A stretch of DNA of 64,000 bases from Ornatilinea apprima (GTDB lineage Bacteria; Chloroflexota; Anaerolineae; Anaerolineales; Anaerolineaceae). Position 1 is the stretch's first letter. Every line of letters begins with the position of its first letter. Of the stretch, positions 32,856 to 41,204 are shown one piece after another. Both the position numbers and the translations under genes were made by a program. The notes below the pieces were generated by a model. That model made no database searches and was not told where the DNA came from. It worked only from the letters and a program-made list of their open reading frames with translations. Where the stretch lies: NCBI RefSeq assembly GCF_001306115.1, contig NZ_LGCL01000031.1:1-64000 (forward strand), in the 5' to 3' direction.

Positions 32856-33541
32856 TCGGCGGCCTCCACAAAGCGATAGCCAATGCCAAAAATAGTTTCG
32901 ATGTAACGCGGCTGTTCGAGGTCATCTTCCAGCTTCAGGCGCAAATTGCGGATATGAATCTTCAGTGTGGCCTCAGAACCGGTGAATCCGCTCTCCATCA
33001 GGCGCATGGAGAGATCCGCGCGGCGGACAACCTGGCCGGAAGAGTGCAGGAGGATTTCAAGGATATTGAACTCCAGCGGGGTCAATTCGATGACACGACC
33101 TTGCTTTCTCACTTCGTGCTTGCCGGGGTCGAGGGTGATGTCGCCGCAGGAAAGCAGCGGTTTGCTCTCTTCACATGGGGCAGCGCGGCGCAGCACGGCG
33201 CGCATGCGTACCAGCAGCTCGCGCAGGCGAAAAGGCTTGGTAATATAGTCGTCTGCGCCCAAATCAAATCCGTGGATGATATCGGCTTCCTGCTGTTTGG
33301 CGGTGATCATGATGACCGGAATGCTGGACTCGCGGCGGAGCTGACTGATGAACTGGTAACCATCCATATTGGGCATCATGATGTCCAGCAAGATCAAATC
33401 GGGGCTGGCCTCATGGACGACCTGCAGGGCTTCCCGGCCGTCTGAAGCGGTGAGAAGGGTGAAGTCTTGACCGGTGAGAAAATCACTGATCATGACCTGC
33501 ACGTTGCGGGTATCGTCTACCACTAAGATTTTTCGCGTCAT
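32852..33541 (-). CDS. OmpR-family response regulator
   Basis: The 229-aa protein has a receiver domain with phosphoacceptor Asp53 (LLDIMMPNMDG), Thr and Lys switch residues (MITAKQ, ITKPF), and a C-terminal winged helix (LTPLEFNILEILLHSSGQVV through IRNLRLKLEDD, GIGYRF). It pairs with the overlapping kinase gene. A TATAAT box ends six bases before the ATG, so the mRNA is predicted to be leaderless. A broken copy of its receiver domain lies at 29640-29885. Confidence 0.93.
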   Translation of the reverse strand: MTRKILVVDDTRNVQVMISDFLTGQDFTLLTASDGREALQVVHEASPDLILLDIMMPNMDGYQFISQLRRESSIPVIMITAKQQEADIIHGFDLGADDYITKPFRLRELLVRMRAVLRRAAPCEESKPLLSCGDITLDPGKHEVRKQGRVIELTPLEFNILEILLHSSGQVVRRADLSMRLMESGFTGSEATLKIHIRNLRLKLEDDLEQPRYIETIFGIGYRFVEAAE

Positions 33542-33547
33542 AAGAAG

Positions 33548-33553
33548 ATTATA
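33548..33553 (-). promoter_or_regulatory. -10 box giving a leaderless response-regulator mRNA
   Basis: TATAAT (complement of 33548-33553) is separated from the ATG (33539-33541) by six bases, CTTCTT, with no binding site. Transcription would start at or beside the A of the start codon. The -35 region is weak. Confidence 0.5.
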
Positions 33554-33629
33554 GCCATTCCTGAAGATTTTTTGCTCCGGGCGGGGCGCTGTTATTCGCC
33601 GCCCCGCCGTTTAGGGGAGGAGAGATGAA

Positions 33630-34271
33630 TTATGCGTCGCTGTCATCGCTGGCATAGAGCGCCAGAACTGGCTCATCCTGGTTGGCCCAGGTTTCATGCC
33701 CGCGCTCATCGTAGTAGATGGTAAGCTCTACGGTGTCACGCAGGAAGTTAATTTTTCCGATGTTGATACGCTTGATGGCTAAACCGGTACGGGCTTCCAG
33801 GTCGGCTTTCAATTCAGCGTGACGGTCGGGGCGGATCAGCTCAATTTTCTCGTAGACTACGCGCCGAGAGGTTTCGTAATTAAAGCCCCATTCCTTTTCT
33901 AAAACGAACATGATGGCGAGGATAGCCAGATTGGCGGTGATAAGCTGCGGCCACACATTGGCGTTGGCGCTGGCAAAGTTCATCACCGGTAGGGCGGCAA
34001 TGATAAAGAGGTAGGTCATCTCGCGCACGGGGATGGGATCGGTGCGGTAGCGCAAGATGGAGAAAATGGCGAAGAGGCCGAAGCCAACCCCCACACCGAT
34101 TTCGATACTGGTCATAAAACTTAACACGAAGAAAATCACCGTGTTGAAGGCCAGAAACGTGAAAACGTAGCGTTTATTGTGCGTGGAGGGGTAATAAATG
34201 AAGCGCACCAACATCAACGCGACGATAAAATTGAAACCAAAACCAAGTAAAAAATTTGTGAAGTTTTCCAT
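33630..34271 (-). CDS. DUF4956 family membrane protein
   Basis: The 213-aa protein has four hydrophobic segments in its first 130 residues, the DUF4956 signature GFGLFAIFSILRYRTDPIPVREMTYLF, and a soluble C-terminal part ending with an alpha/beta segment (INIGKINFLRDTVELTIYY). It lies 2 bases after the VTC-domain gene. DUF4956 and VTC proteins commonly travel together, often with CotH kinases, and may form a membrane polyphosphate-related machine. Confidence 0.88.
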   Translation of the reverse strand: MENFTNFLLGFGFNFIVALMLVRFIYYPSTHNKRYVFTFLAFNTVIFFVLSFMTSIEIGVGVGFGLFAIFSILRYRTDPIPVREMTYLFIIAALPVMNFASANANVWPQLITANLAILAIMFVLEKEWGFNYETSRRVVYEKIELIRPDRHAELKADLEARTGLAIKRINIGKINFLRDTVELTIYYDERGHETWANQDEPVLALYASDDSDA

Positions 34272-34273
34272 GC

Positions 34274-35137
34274 TTAAAATCCTTGTGTCATTCTATTTAA
34301 TAAGATTAATTTCGATTTGAGAGCGTTTTTCTTCAAATGATCGTAGAGAAGAGAAGCGCCGATCACATATTTGCTGAAACCCTGCGGATGTATTCTTTCG
34401 TCTTGCATGCGTGTCAAAAAGGGCGAGCGCGTGCTCCGGCTGTCCAGTTTGACCTCGGCAATCACGATGCCGTCCAGCCGGATTTCGTTGAATGCGTTTG
34501 AAAAGACGAGATTGGTATCGAGGGTAACCCGCTCGCAGCCGGTGTTGCTCACCAGGGTAACGCGCGTGAACGTGTTCCACACTTTGGGCTGCAGAGAGCG
34601 GCTGTCGAACGGAAGCACCGAATCCAGCCATTGTTCTGATTCTGGGGTCAGGTCGTCGAGGGGAGCGGGGGTGGAAATGCGGTCTTTGATGGTGCGATCC
34701 TTGCGCGTTTTGTGCTTGACCTCCAGGAAGGAGAGCTGAGAATCAACGTACTCACGGCTGCGGACCTTGAACCTGTCCGCGCGCCCGTTGACATGCAGGC
34801 GATAGAGATCAAAAGCGGGGGTGTCGAAATAGAGGGTACGGTAGTGGTTCAGACGCTGGCCTTGCACGGATAAAACGCGGTAGAGAGGGCGCAGCGCGGC
34901 CAGCAGGCTGTAGAGCCGGCCCATCGAAAAAACGAATTTGGTATCAATGCGGTTGAGCAGGGCGACCGAGTCCATTTCTTTCAGGGTGATCGGGGAGTAG
35001 GCATTCAACACCTGGTTAAGCCATTGAGTCGATGTGTAGGTTTGCAGAGAAGCGCCTGGCAGCGCCCAGGGCTGCAGGAGTTGGCGATCCTGTGTCTGCG
35101 TTTGGGTGGGGTTGGTTGTCCATAAGTTGTGGTTCAT
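34274..35137 (-). CDS. VTC-domain polyphosphate polymerase-like protein
   Basis: The 287-aa protein begins at the ATG behind GGAGGCAAACA. The VTC tunnel residues are visible: NRIDTKFVF (Lys), YFDTPAFDLYRLH, KVRSREYVDS (Arg pair), FLEVKHKTRKDRTIKDR (Glu-Lys) and IVIAEVKLD near the C-terminus. In yeast Vtc4 this fold polymerises ATP gamma-phosphate into polyphosphate. Catalysis is likely but unproven here. It is in an apparent operon with DUF4956. Confidence 0.85.
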   Translation of the reverse strand: MNHNLWTTNPTQTQTQDRQLLQPWALPGASLQTYTSTQWLNQVLNAYSPITLKEMDSVALLNRIDTKFVFSMGRLYSLLAALRPLYRVLSVQGQRLNHYRTLYFDTPAFDLYRLHVNGRADRFKVRSREYVDSQLSFLEVKHKTRKDRTIKDRISTPAPLDDLTPESEQWLDSVLPFDSRSLQPKVWNTFTRVTLVSNTGCERVTLDTNLVFSNAFNEIRLDGIVIAEVKLDSRSTRSPFLTRMQDERIHPQGFSKYVIGASLLYDHLKKNALKSKLILLNRMTQGF

Positions 35138-35259
35138 TGTTTGCCTCCATACGGCGTCTGAGCGCCTGAGTTGACCTGATGATACTTCCCGCCGGGAGAG
35201 AAGTGGTTTATTTTTTGTATAAATGAGAGATGCACTGCACAATCGGAGGTTAAAGAAAA

Positions 35260-35286
35260 CGAGGAGCGTTGGTATCGCGCTCCTCG
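35260..35286 (-). terminator. Terminator after the Cthe_2159-like gene
   Basis: CGAGGAGCG (35260-35268) and CGCTCCTCG (35278-35286) form a 9-bp stem. On the minus strand TTTTCTTT follows. Confidence 0.75.
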
Positions 35287-35307
35287 CTGGTGTTAAGCGG
35301 ACTGGAA

Positions 35308-37230
35308 TTAGCGCATGGGACGGTTCTCGACGCTGCCCACGGTGGTGACGGCGCTGGCGATGGAAAAACTGGCAACCTCTTCACCGGGTGTATACGTTCC
35401 GCCCTGGGTAATACCGTTTGCGGTCTCGCCGCTTACGCTTCCACCGCTGAAAAGGGTATAGGTTTCACCCTGTGCCAGGGCGGGCGAGGTGAAGACAAGC
35501 GATTGAAGCTGCTTCGTGGGTGTAAAGTCCAGCACGGACTGACCTGTGCTGTCTTGAATGTGGATCAATGTGCCCGCTGGGAGAGTGGTGTCGAAAAAAA
35601 TCAGCACGGAGTTCAGGCTGGAAGAAGCGCTAGGGGCCTGCACCATGCCGGCGCTGCCGGCAGCCACCAACTGCCCGCCGGTGATATTGAACTCACCATC
35701 GTAATCGAGAGCGCCGTTCATCTGTTCGGTGGGGCCGTTGACGATAACCAGCCCGCCGGTCATCTCAATCGCGCCGTTGGCGTCCAGGCCATCGCCTTGC
35801 GCGTCAACAGTGATCGTTCCGCCGTGGATGTAGAGGTAGTAGCTGCCGGAATAATTGAAAGTATCGGCAAAAACCTGGCCCTGTGCGGGTTGCTGCCCGT
35901 CCGCAGGCAGAGCGCCTGGCCCGCCAGCAGGCCGCTGGGGGCGGCCGGGATTCGCGCCGGGGGTCATGCCCGAACCGTCCATGCCGCCAGCCACATTGAT
36001 GCCGTCATCGCTGGCGGTAATTTGAATTGTGCCGTCGTTGATGGTGATGACCGCGCTTTCCAGACCCTCATACGATTCGGTTACGTTGATCTCGCCCGCG
36101 TTGATGGTGAGGGTCGTATCGGCGTGCATGGCGTCGTCACCGGCGGCGATGGCAAAGACGCCACCGTTAACCACCAGGTTGGCGTTGCTGTGCAGGGCGT
36201 CGTCGCTGGTTTGCAGGTAGAAAGTGCCGTCCTCAATCGTCAGATCCGCGGCAGATTTGAGACCTTTGGTGGATGGCGTTTCTTCCGCGGACAGAGCGGC
36301 TTCAGCTAGCTGGCTGGTGGTGATGTTGAAGTCGCCGCCCAGGATGCGCAGGCTGGACTGGGCCGTGACGGCATCGCCGTTGGACGTAATTTTGAAAGCG
36401 CCATCTTGAATAAGAATATAGCCTTTTGAGGCATCTTCTTCATTGTCGGCCTTCAGCCCGTCTCCCTGGGCGCTGATGGTGATATTGGCGTCTTTGATCA
36501 CCAGGTAATCTTTGCCGCGAATGCCGTCATCCACAGCCTGGACGGTGATGGTGCCGCTCTCCAGAATGAGACCGTCTTTGCTGGCGATTCCGTCATTGTA
36601 AGAGGCAGTAACCGTCAGGCTGCCGCTGCCAGCGATGGTCAGGTCGGCTTTGCTGAAGAGGGCGGCATTGGGTTCGTCTTCCTCGGCGCTTTCAAAGACG
36701 TACTCGCTGCCATCGCTGATGGTGTTCTGGCTGTTCTCCGCCAGGATGATGACGGTTTTTTGCGCGTTTTGAATGTAGAGCGGCGCGCTGGTGGAACTGT
36801 GCAGGCTGGCGTTATCCAAAATCAGGCGCACGGTTTCTTCATCGTCTGTGTTTACAATCACCTGGCCGTCATCGAGCGTGCCGCTGAGGCGATAGGTTCC
36901 GGCGGCGCGGATGGTAAGGGTGCTGCCGTTCACCTCCACACCGGCTGCATCGGTGTCTATGCCGCTGCCGTTGAGGAATACCTGTATGACATCGGTGCTG
37001 TCCCAGATGGTGTCAGCGGGATCGTCGTGAGTTTCAGCCAGGGTGACTTGCTGCGCGGCTTCCGCTGAAGCCGCAGGGCTGGCTGGATCTGTTGTGCTGG
37101 CTTGCGCGCTCGCGGCTTCCCCGCTTTCCACGGTAGTTGTAGTTGTGGTTAACGCGGCCGCTGCCGGTGAGCAGGCCGCAAGGGAAAGAATGATTAACCC
37201 GATAAGTATTGTGTAAAGACTTTTTTTCAT
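35308..37230 (-). CDS. Cthe_2159/DUF4353-like carbohydrate-binding lipoprotein
   Basis: The 640-aa lipoprotein (LSLAAC lipobox) has a Thr/Ser/Ala-rich linker and then a long series of parallel-beta-helix coils with Asp-Gly-Ile and D-D-A/G motifs (TASYNDGIASKDGLIL, VDDGIRGKDYLVI, AGDDAMHADTTLTI, ASDDGINVAGG), a Pro/Gly-rich insert near 420-450, and a C-terminal sandwich domain. This matches the calcium-containing, polysaccharide-binding Cthe_2159 family. Such proteins often accompany VTC/DUF4956 genes, which follow here after a terminator. The ATG at 37230 has GGAGATCACC. Confidence 0.83.
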   Translation of the reverse strand: MKKSLYTILIGLIILSLAACSPAAAALTTTTTTVESGEAASAQASTTDPASPAASAEAAQQVTLAETHDDPADTIWDSTDVIQVFLNGSGIDTDAAGVEVNGSTLTIRAAGTYRLSGTLDDGQVIVNTDDEETVRLILDNASLHSSTSAPLYIQNAQKTVIILAENSQNTISDGSEYVFESAEEDEPNAALFSKADLTIAGSGSLTVTASYNDGIASKDGLILESGTITVQAVDDGIRGKDYLVIKDANITISAQGDGLKADNEEDASKGYILIQDGAFKITSNGDAVTAQSSLRILGGDFNITTSQLAEAALSAEETPSTKGLKSAADLTIEDGTFYLQTSDDALHSNANLVVNGGVFAIAAGDDAMHADTTLTINAGEINVTESYEGLESAVITINDGTIQITASDDGINVAGGMDGSGMTPGANPGRPQRPAGGPGALPADGQQPAQGQVFADTFNYSGSYYLYIHGGTITVDAQGDGLDANGAIEMTGGLVIVNGPTEQMNGALDYDGEFNITGGQLVAAGSAGMVQAPSASSSLNSVLIFFDTTLPAGTLIHIQDSTGQSVLDFTPTKQLQSLVFTSPALAQGETYTLFSGGSVSGETANGITQGGTYTPGEEVASFSIASAVTTVGSVENRPMR

Positions 37231-37562
37231 GGTGATCTCCATTTTAATTGATTCAGGCGAGAGTGTTCGCCCATGCGGTCAGGGTAAGGTTGCAAACCCT
37301 TCAGGGAGCGTGATTTCCTTGATTGTAGGCTGGAAAAGGAATGAGGGGGTTTATTTCTTGTATAGGTGATTCTGGAGGGATAGAATGTGTTGATAGACAA
37401 ATTGCAGGTAGATACCGCTTTGGGGTGTCTGGAAAGATTGCTGGTTAAATCTGTAATGGGAAGCAATTATAGAAACTTTGAAGGGGTCAAGTTCCTATAG
37501 AGTAGCGAAAGGACTCTGTTTGTGAGTGATAGAGGATTTCTACTGTGCCGGGTCTGTTGGCT

Positions 37563-38441
37563 TCAGGCCAGGGTGAAGTGAATGGCGCTTTTCTTGGCAA
37601 GGTACATGGCCTGGTCAGCCGCTTTGAGCAGTGAATCGGCGTCCTGTCCGTTGCGCGGGAAAATGCTGATCCCGATTGCCGCGGTAACACAATGGGTCAG
37701 CGGGTCCACTTGATCGTGGATGACCTGAGCCAGTTTTTCGGCGATGAGGGTAGCGTCTTTCACCTGGTTAATCCCATTGAGGAGCACAACGAATTCATCT
37801 CCTCCAAAGCGCGCCACCGTATCGGTAGTGCGGACCTGCTCCGGCAGCAGGCGGGCGATTAATTTCAGGTAGCGGTCTCCCTGGTCGTGACCGGCCAGAT
37901 CGTTGACCTGTTTGAAACCATTCAAGTCGATGAAGAGCAGCGCAAAAAGACCATCATCCCGCCTGGCGCGTAAAATGGCTTGTTCAATGCGATCGAGAAG
38001 CAGGTAGCGGTTGGCCAGCGAAGTGAGCGGGTCGTGGGTGGCCAGCCAGTGAAATTCCATTTCAGACCCTTTTAATTCATTGATCTCGCGGGTAATGCCC
38101 AGCAGCCCAATGATTTCGCCCTGGTCATTGCGCAAGGGAAGTTTTGTGGCTGAGGTCCAATTAGTCGCGCCTGTGGAACTTTTGCGGCTTTCGATAACCC
38201 CCATCATCGGCTGGCCTGTTTCCATCACCTGCAGGTCATCCTGCAAAGTTATTTGACCGAATTCCTCACCAAAAAGCTCGATATCGGTTTTTCCATATAT
38301 TTCTTCTGGATTGGAGAAACCCAAGTCTAAAGCCATTTTGCGGCTGACCCGCCACAAACGGCATTGGCGGTCTTTAATGTAAATACTGTCCGCCGTATTC
38401 TCCATGAGGGTGGTTAAAATCCAGGAATCTGCGATGATCAT
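37563..38441 (-). CDS. PAS-GGDEF diguanylate cyclase
   Basis: The 292-aa soluble protein has a PAS sensor (about 8-125: ADSIYIKDRQCRLWRVSRKM and YGKTDIELFGEEFG) and a GGDEF domain with LFIDLNGFKQVND, an intact GGDEF motif and an RxxD inhibitory site (RTTD) five residues before it. It should make c-di-GMP in response to a PAS-bound ligand. The ATG at 38441 follows AGGGATTGACA; a TTG six bases earlier is less likely. Confidence 0.92.
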   Translation of the reverse strand: MIIADSWILTTLMENTADSIYIKDRQCRLWRVSRKMALDLGFSNPEEIYGKTDIELFGEEFGQITLQDDLQVMETGQPMMGVIESRKSSTGATNWTSATKLPLRNDQGEIIGLLGITREINELKGSEMEFHWLATHDPLTSLANRYLLLDRIEQAILRARRDDGLFALLFIDLNGFKQVNDLAGHDQGDRYLKLIARLLPEQVRTTDTVARFGGDEFVVLLNGINQVKDATLIAEKLAQVIHDQVDPLTHCVTAAIGISIFPRNGQDADSLLKAADQAMYLAKKSAIHFTLA

Positions 38442-38800
38442 TGTCAATCCCTATCAGCTTGTTGGGACGGTAAGTAACGCCAAACCAATTATACTCATTA
38501 ACAATTGGTTAAATTTCGAAAATAGAGGAAAAAACCGAAAAAAGAAATGAAAATCCGAAAACTACCGAGGCTAATTTTCAGCCAATTTGGATGACAAAAA
38601 CAGGTGGTTTGGATTGATTGGCGCGTGCTATAATTTTTAAGTTGTCGTTCTTTGTCAATGAGGATCAATTTTCCGTCAAGAATCGTGCTCATCTTAGGCG
38701 AAATTGAAACTCCATGTTTTGATTTGTCCACGAGAGAGAGTTCATCGTCGTTGATTGATTTTCGAGTGCATTACATCTTCGCGAACAGGAGGCATCGATT
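38442..38800 (+). promoter_or_regulatory. Control region and long leader of the Fe-S dehydrogenase gene
   Basis: An extended -10 promoter, TGC-TATAAT, lies at 38626-38634. The predicted leader of about 160 bases carries no intact gene; a 66-codon open frame there overlaps the real start and has no convincing features. Upstream of it is AT-rich DNA shared with the divergent PAS-GGDEF gene. Confidence 0.5.
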
Positions 38801-39913
38801 ATGGCAGAACTTCAAACTAACCTGTGGGGGCATGTCTTCAAAAACCCCGTGATTCCTGCGGCGGGCCCCAATGTGGGCAGCGGAAGGATGGCCGCGCTCG
38901 CGGCGGAAGGCGGGGCGGGCGGTGTTTTGACCAAAACGATTTCTCGCGTTGCGGCTGAAGTGCCGCACCCCAACATGGTGCGCATAGGCAGAGACAGCCT
39001 GCTCAACACCGAGCTGTGGAGCGAGTTATCTCCGGAGGACTGGTTTGAACGAGAATATGACATCGCGCTGGCCGCCGCGCGCTCACACAACCTGCCCCTG
39101 ATCGCCAGCATTGGCTATTCGGCGGAGGACCTGGTAGACCTGGGTCCGCGCCTGGAAGAAAAAGGGGTGGATCTGATAGAGTTCTCCATTCATTACCTGG
39201 ATTCGGAACAGCTCACTCGCACTGCCAGCGCTTTGCGCAAAGCGGTTTCCATTCCGATTATTGCCAAACTTAGCCCGCATGCCGGCGACCTGGGTGAAAT
39301 TGCCCGGCTGATCGACCCGTATGTGGACGGGTTTGCCTGCATCAACAGCTTTGGTCCTACCCTGGCGATTGATATTGAAAACCGCGCGCCCTTTTTAGGC
39401 TCGCGGTTTGGTTACGGGTGGCTGTCGGGGGCGGCGCTCAAACCGCTGGCCATGCGCTCGGTGTTTGAGGTGGCGCGGGTGAGCCAAAAACCGATTATCG
39501 GGGTGGGGGGTGTCTCGCGGGGTGAGGATGTGATTGAATTCTTGATGGCCGGGGCGGCAATGGTGGGGGTTTGCACGGCGGCCATTCTCAAAGGCCCAAG
39601 CGCGTATGGCAAGATCGCCGCGGAGGTGGATGCCTGGCTGGAAGCCCACGGCTATCAGAGCGTGGATGAGGTGAAAGGCCTGTACCTGGAGGCGATGCGC
39701 GCAGGGCAGGCGGTGGTTACCACGCTGGAAGAGACAGCCTGGGTGAATGAAAGCCGCTGCAAGGCCTGCTCGCTGTGCGAAAAAGTGTGCCAGTTTGACG
39801 CGCTGAAAGCGCCACTCAAAGAGATCGCCAAGGTGGATGTATCGAAGTGCGCGGCGTGCGGCCTGTGCGTTTCAGTGTGCCCGCATGGCGCGCTGGAGAT
39901 GCGCCCGCGCTGA
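38801..39913 (+). CDS. Dihydroorotate-dehydrogenase-like flavoprotein with two 4Fe-4S clusters
   Basis: The 370-aa protein has a class 1 DHOD-type FMN barrel (LWGHVFKNPVIPAAGP at the start, ISRVAAE, INSFGPTLAID, IIGVGGVSRGEDVIEFLMAGA) and a C-terminal ferredoxin module with CKACSLCEKVC and CAACGLCVSVCP. This layout is that of the PreA subunit of NAD-dependent dihydropyrimidine dehydrogenase, but no PreT partner is beside it, so the substrate is open. GGAGGC precedes the ATG. Its stop overlaps the following start (TGATG). Confidence 0.85.
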   Translation: MAELQTNLWGHVFKNPVIPAAGPNVGSGRMAALAAEGGAGGVLTKTISRVAAEVPHPNMVRIGRDSLLNTELWSELSPEDWFEREYDIALAAARSHNLPLIASIGYSAEDLVDLGPRLEEKGVDLIEFSIHYLDSEQLTRTASALRKAVSIPIIAKLSPHAGDLGEIARLIDPYVDGFACINSFGPTLAIDIENRAPFLGSRFGYGWLSGAALKPLAMRSVFEVARVSQKPIIGVGGVSRGEDVIEFLMAGAAMVGVCTAAILKGPSAYGKIAAEVDAWLEAHGYQSVDEVKGLYLEAMRAGQAVVTTLEETAWVNESRCKACSLCEKVCQFDALKAPLKEIAKVDVSKCAACGLCVSVCPHGALEMRPR

Positions 39914-40752
39914 TGAACCCGGAACAGACCGCATGCCTGGCCGGGGAAGCCTACGCCAGGGTCTCTGATGGCGATGGAAAACCCGTTATTTTGATTCACG
40001 GGCTGCCGTCTTCGCTGGACGAGTGGAATGATTTCTTCGACGACTTGAGCGGCGCGGGTTATAAGCCGATGGCGATGGATCTGCTGGGGCACGGCCGTTC
40101 GCACCGGCCTGTATCCGCGCGGTGCTACACGGTGGAGAATTTTAACGCGTTCTTCTGCCATTGGATGGATTCGCAGAAACTGGCTGGCCCTGTTACCCTT
40201 GTGGGCCACTCTTTTGGGGGACATTTGGCGCTGCGCTATGCGGCTGAACACCCGGATCGGGTTGAGCGGTTGGTGCTGATCAACCCGTTCCTGTCTTTTG
40301 ACCAGATGACGTTGGTGAACCGGTTGGTTTTTCGCTTTCCATTGTTCGCGGCGGCGCTCTATTCGCGCGTGCCCGCGTTTCTCATTCGCTGTTTTGTGTG
40401 GCTGGGAAGTTTAGAGAACGGACGTTTTTTGCACTCTTCTTTGACCAAAGCGGATTTTGAAAGCATGCTGCTGGATTATCACCGCTGCTCGCCGCAGGTT
40501 GTGTATCTTCCCCTTTCGGTCTGGGACGAGGCAATTCCCTACCCGCAGATTCAAATGCCGGTGCTGCTGTTGTGGGGGGTGAAGGATATGACCTTGAAGG
40601 TTTCGTGGTTTGAGCGGGCGTCCAGGAAAATGCCTAATTGTCAAACCGCGCGGGTCGCTGGCGGTCATTATCCGCACCGGTCGAACTATGGCGAAGTGAA
40701 GCCGGTCATTTTTGATTTCTTGCAACGTAGTGCTTCGAGCGTTGAGGGATAA
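39913..40752 (+). CDS. Alpha/beta-fold hydrolase
   Basis: The 279-aa protein starts within the previous stop (TGATG at 39911-39915). It shows the oxyanion-hole segment ILIHGLPSSLDEW, the nucleophile elbow GHSFGG with Ser100, a DLLGHGRS loop, an acid in LLWGVKDMTLKV and a catalytic His in AGGHYPH. Substrate is unknown. Coupling to the dehydrogenase gene suggests a shared pathway. Confidence 0.87.
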   Translation: MNPEQTACLAGEAYARVSDGDGKPVILIHGLPSSLDEWNDFFDDLSGAGYKPMAMDLLGHGRSHRPVSARCYTVENFNAFFCHWMDSQKLAGPVTLVGHSFGGHLALRYAAEHPDRVERLVLINPFLSFDQMTLVNRLVFRFPLFAAALYSRVPAFLIRCFVWLGSLENGRFLHSSLTKADFESMLLDYHRCSPQVVYLPLSVWDEAIPYPQIQMPVLLLWGVKDMTLKVSWFERASRKMPNCQTARVAGGHYPHRSNYGEVKPVIFDFLQRSASSVEG

Positions 40753-40776
40753 ATTTCCGGCAATTTGCATCGCTGG

Positions 40777-41175
40777 TTATTGAATGGTTACCGAGCAGTC
40801 GTGAAACGTGTCGTTACCGGGGCCGCCAATGCAGATGGAAGAGCTGCCATTGCCAGTGATGTCATCGTTCCCCGCGCCGCCCAATATGCAATCGTCTCCT
40901 TTTTTGCCGCTGGTGATCATGTCGTCCAGAGGGCTGCCCAATATGAGCTCGTCGCGATTTTTGCCTTTGATCCTGCCTGAACCAACCAGAATAGTGGTCA
41001 GGTTTATGCTGGCGCATTGGGGTGGCTTTAATGCGTTGGCATTCACGCCGAAAGATTGGCTGGTGAGGTGAGATGGGGGAATGTAGTTTGCCGCGGCCGA
41101 GGCGGTGGACATCGATGTGAAAACCAGCCCCATTAGATGAAAGAATGCCAGAAATAAAAGTAATTTGCGGATCAT
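40777..41175 (-). CDS. Small secreted protein with RTX-type calcium-binding repeats
   Basis: The 132-aa product has a clear signal peptide (residues 4-28, ending ASAAA) and a mature part with hemolysin-type nonapeptides (ILGSPLDDMI, CILGGAGNDDI, CIGGPGNDTF) that bind calcium outside the cell. Cysteines flank the repeats, which is unusual for RTX domains. It is 29 bases after the signal peptidase-EAL gene and is probably in the same operon, so it may be a partner or substrate. Confidence 0.75.
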   Translation of the reverse strand: MIRKLLLFLAFFHLMGLVFTSMSTASAAANYIPPSHLTSQSFGVNANALKPPQCASINLTTILVGSGRIKGKNRDELILGSPLDDMITSGKKGDDCILGGAGNDDITGNGSSSICIGGPGNDTFHDCSVTIQ

Positions 41176-41204
41176 AGGCTGTTCTTGGTGGTTACTTTCT
41201 TTAT

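Noticed and set aside
35269-36309. A 346-codon plus-strand open frame
   Set aside because: It is antisense to the Cthe_2159-like lipoprotein gene, which has a signal peptide, family repeats and a good binding site.
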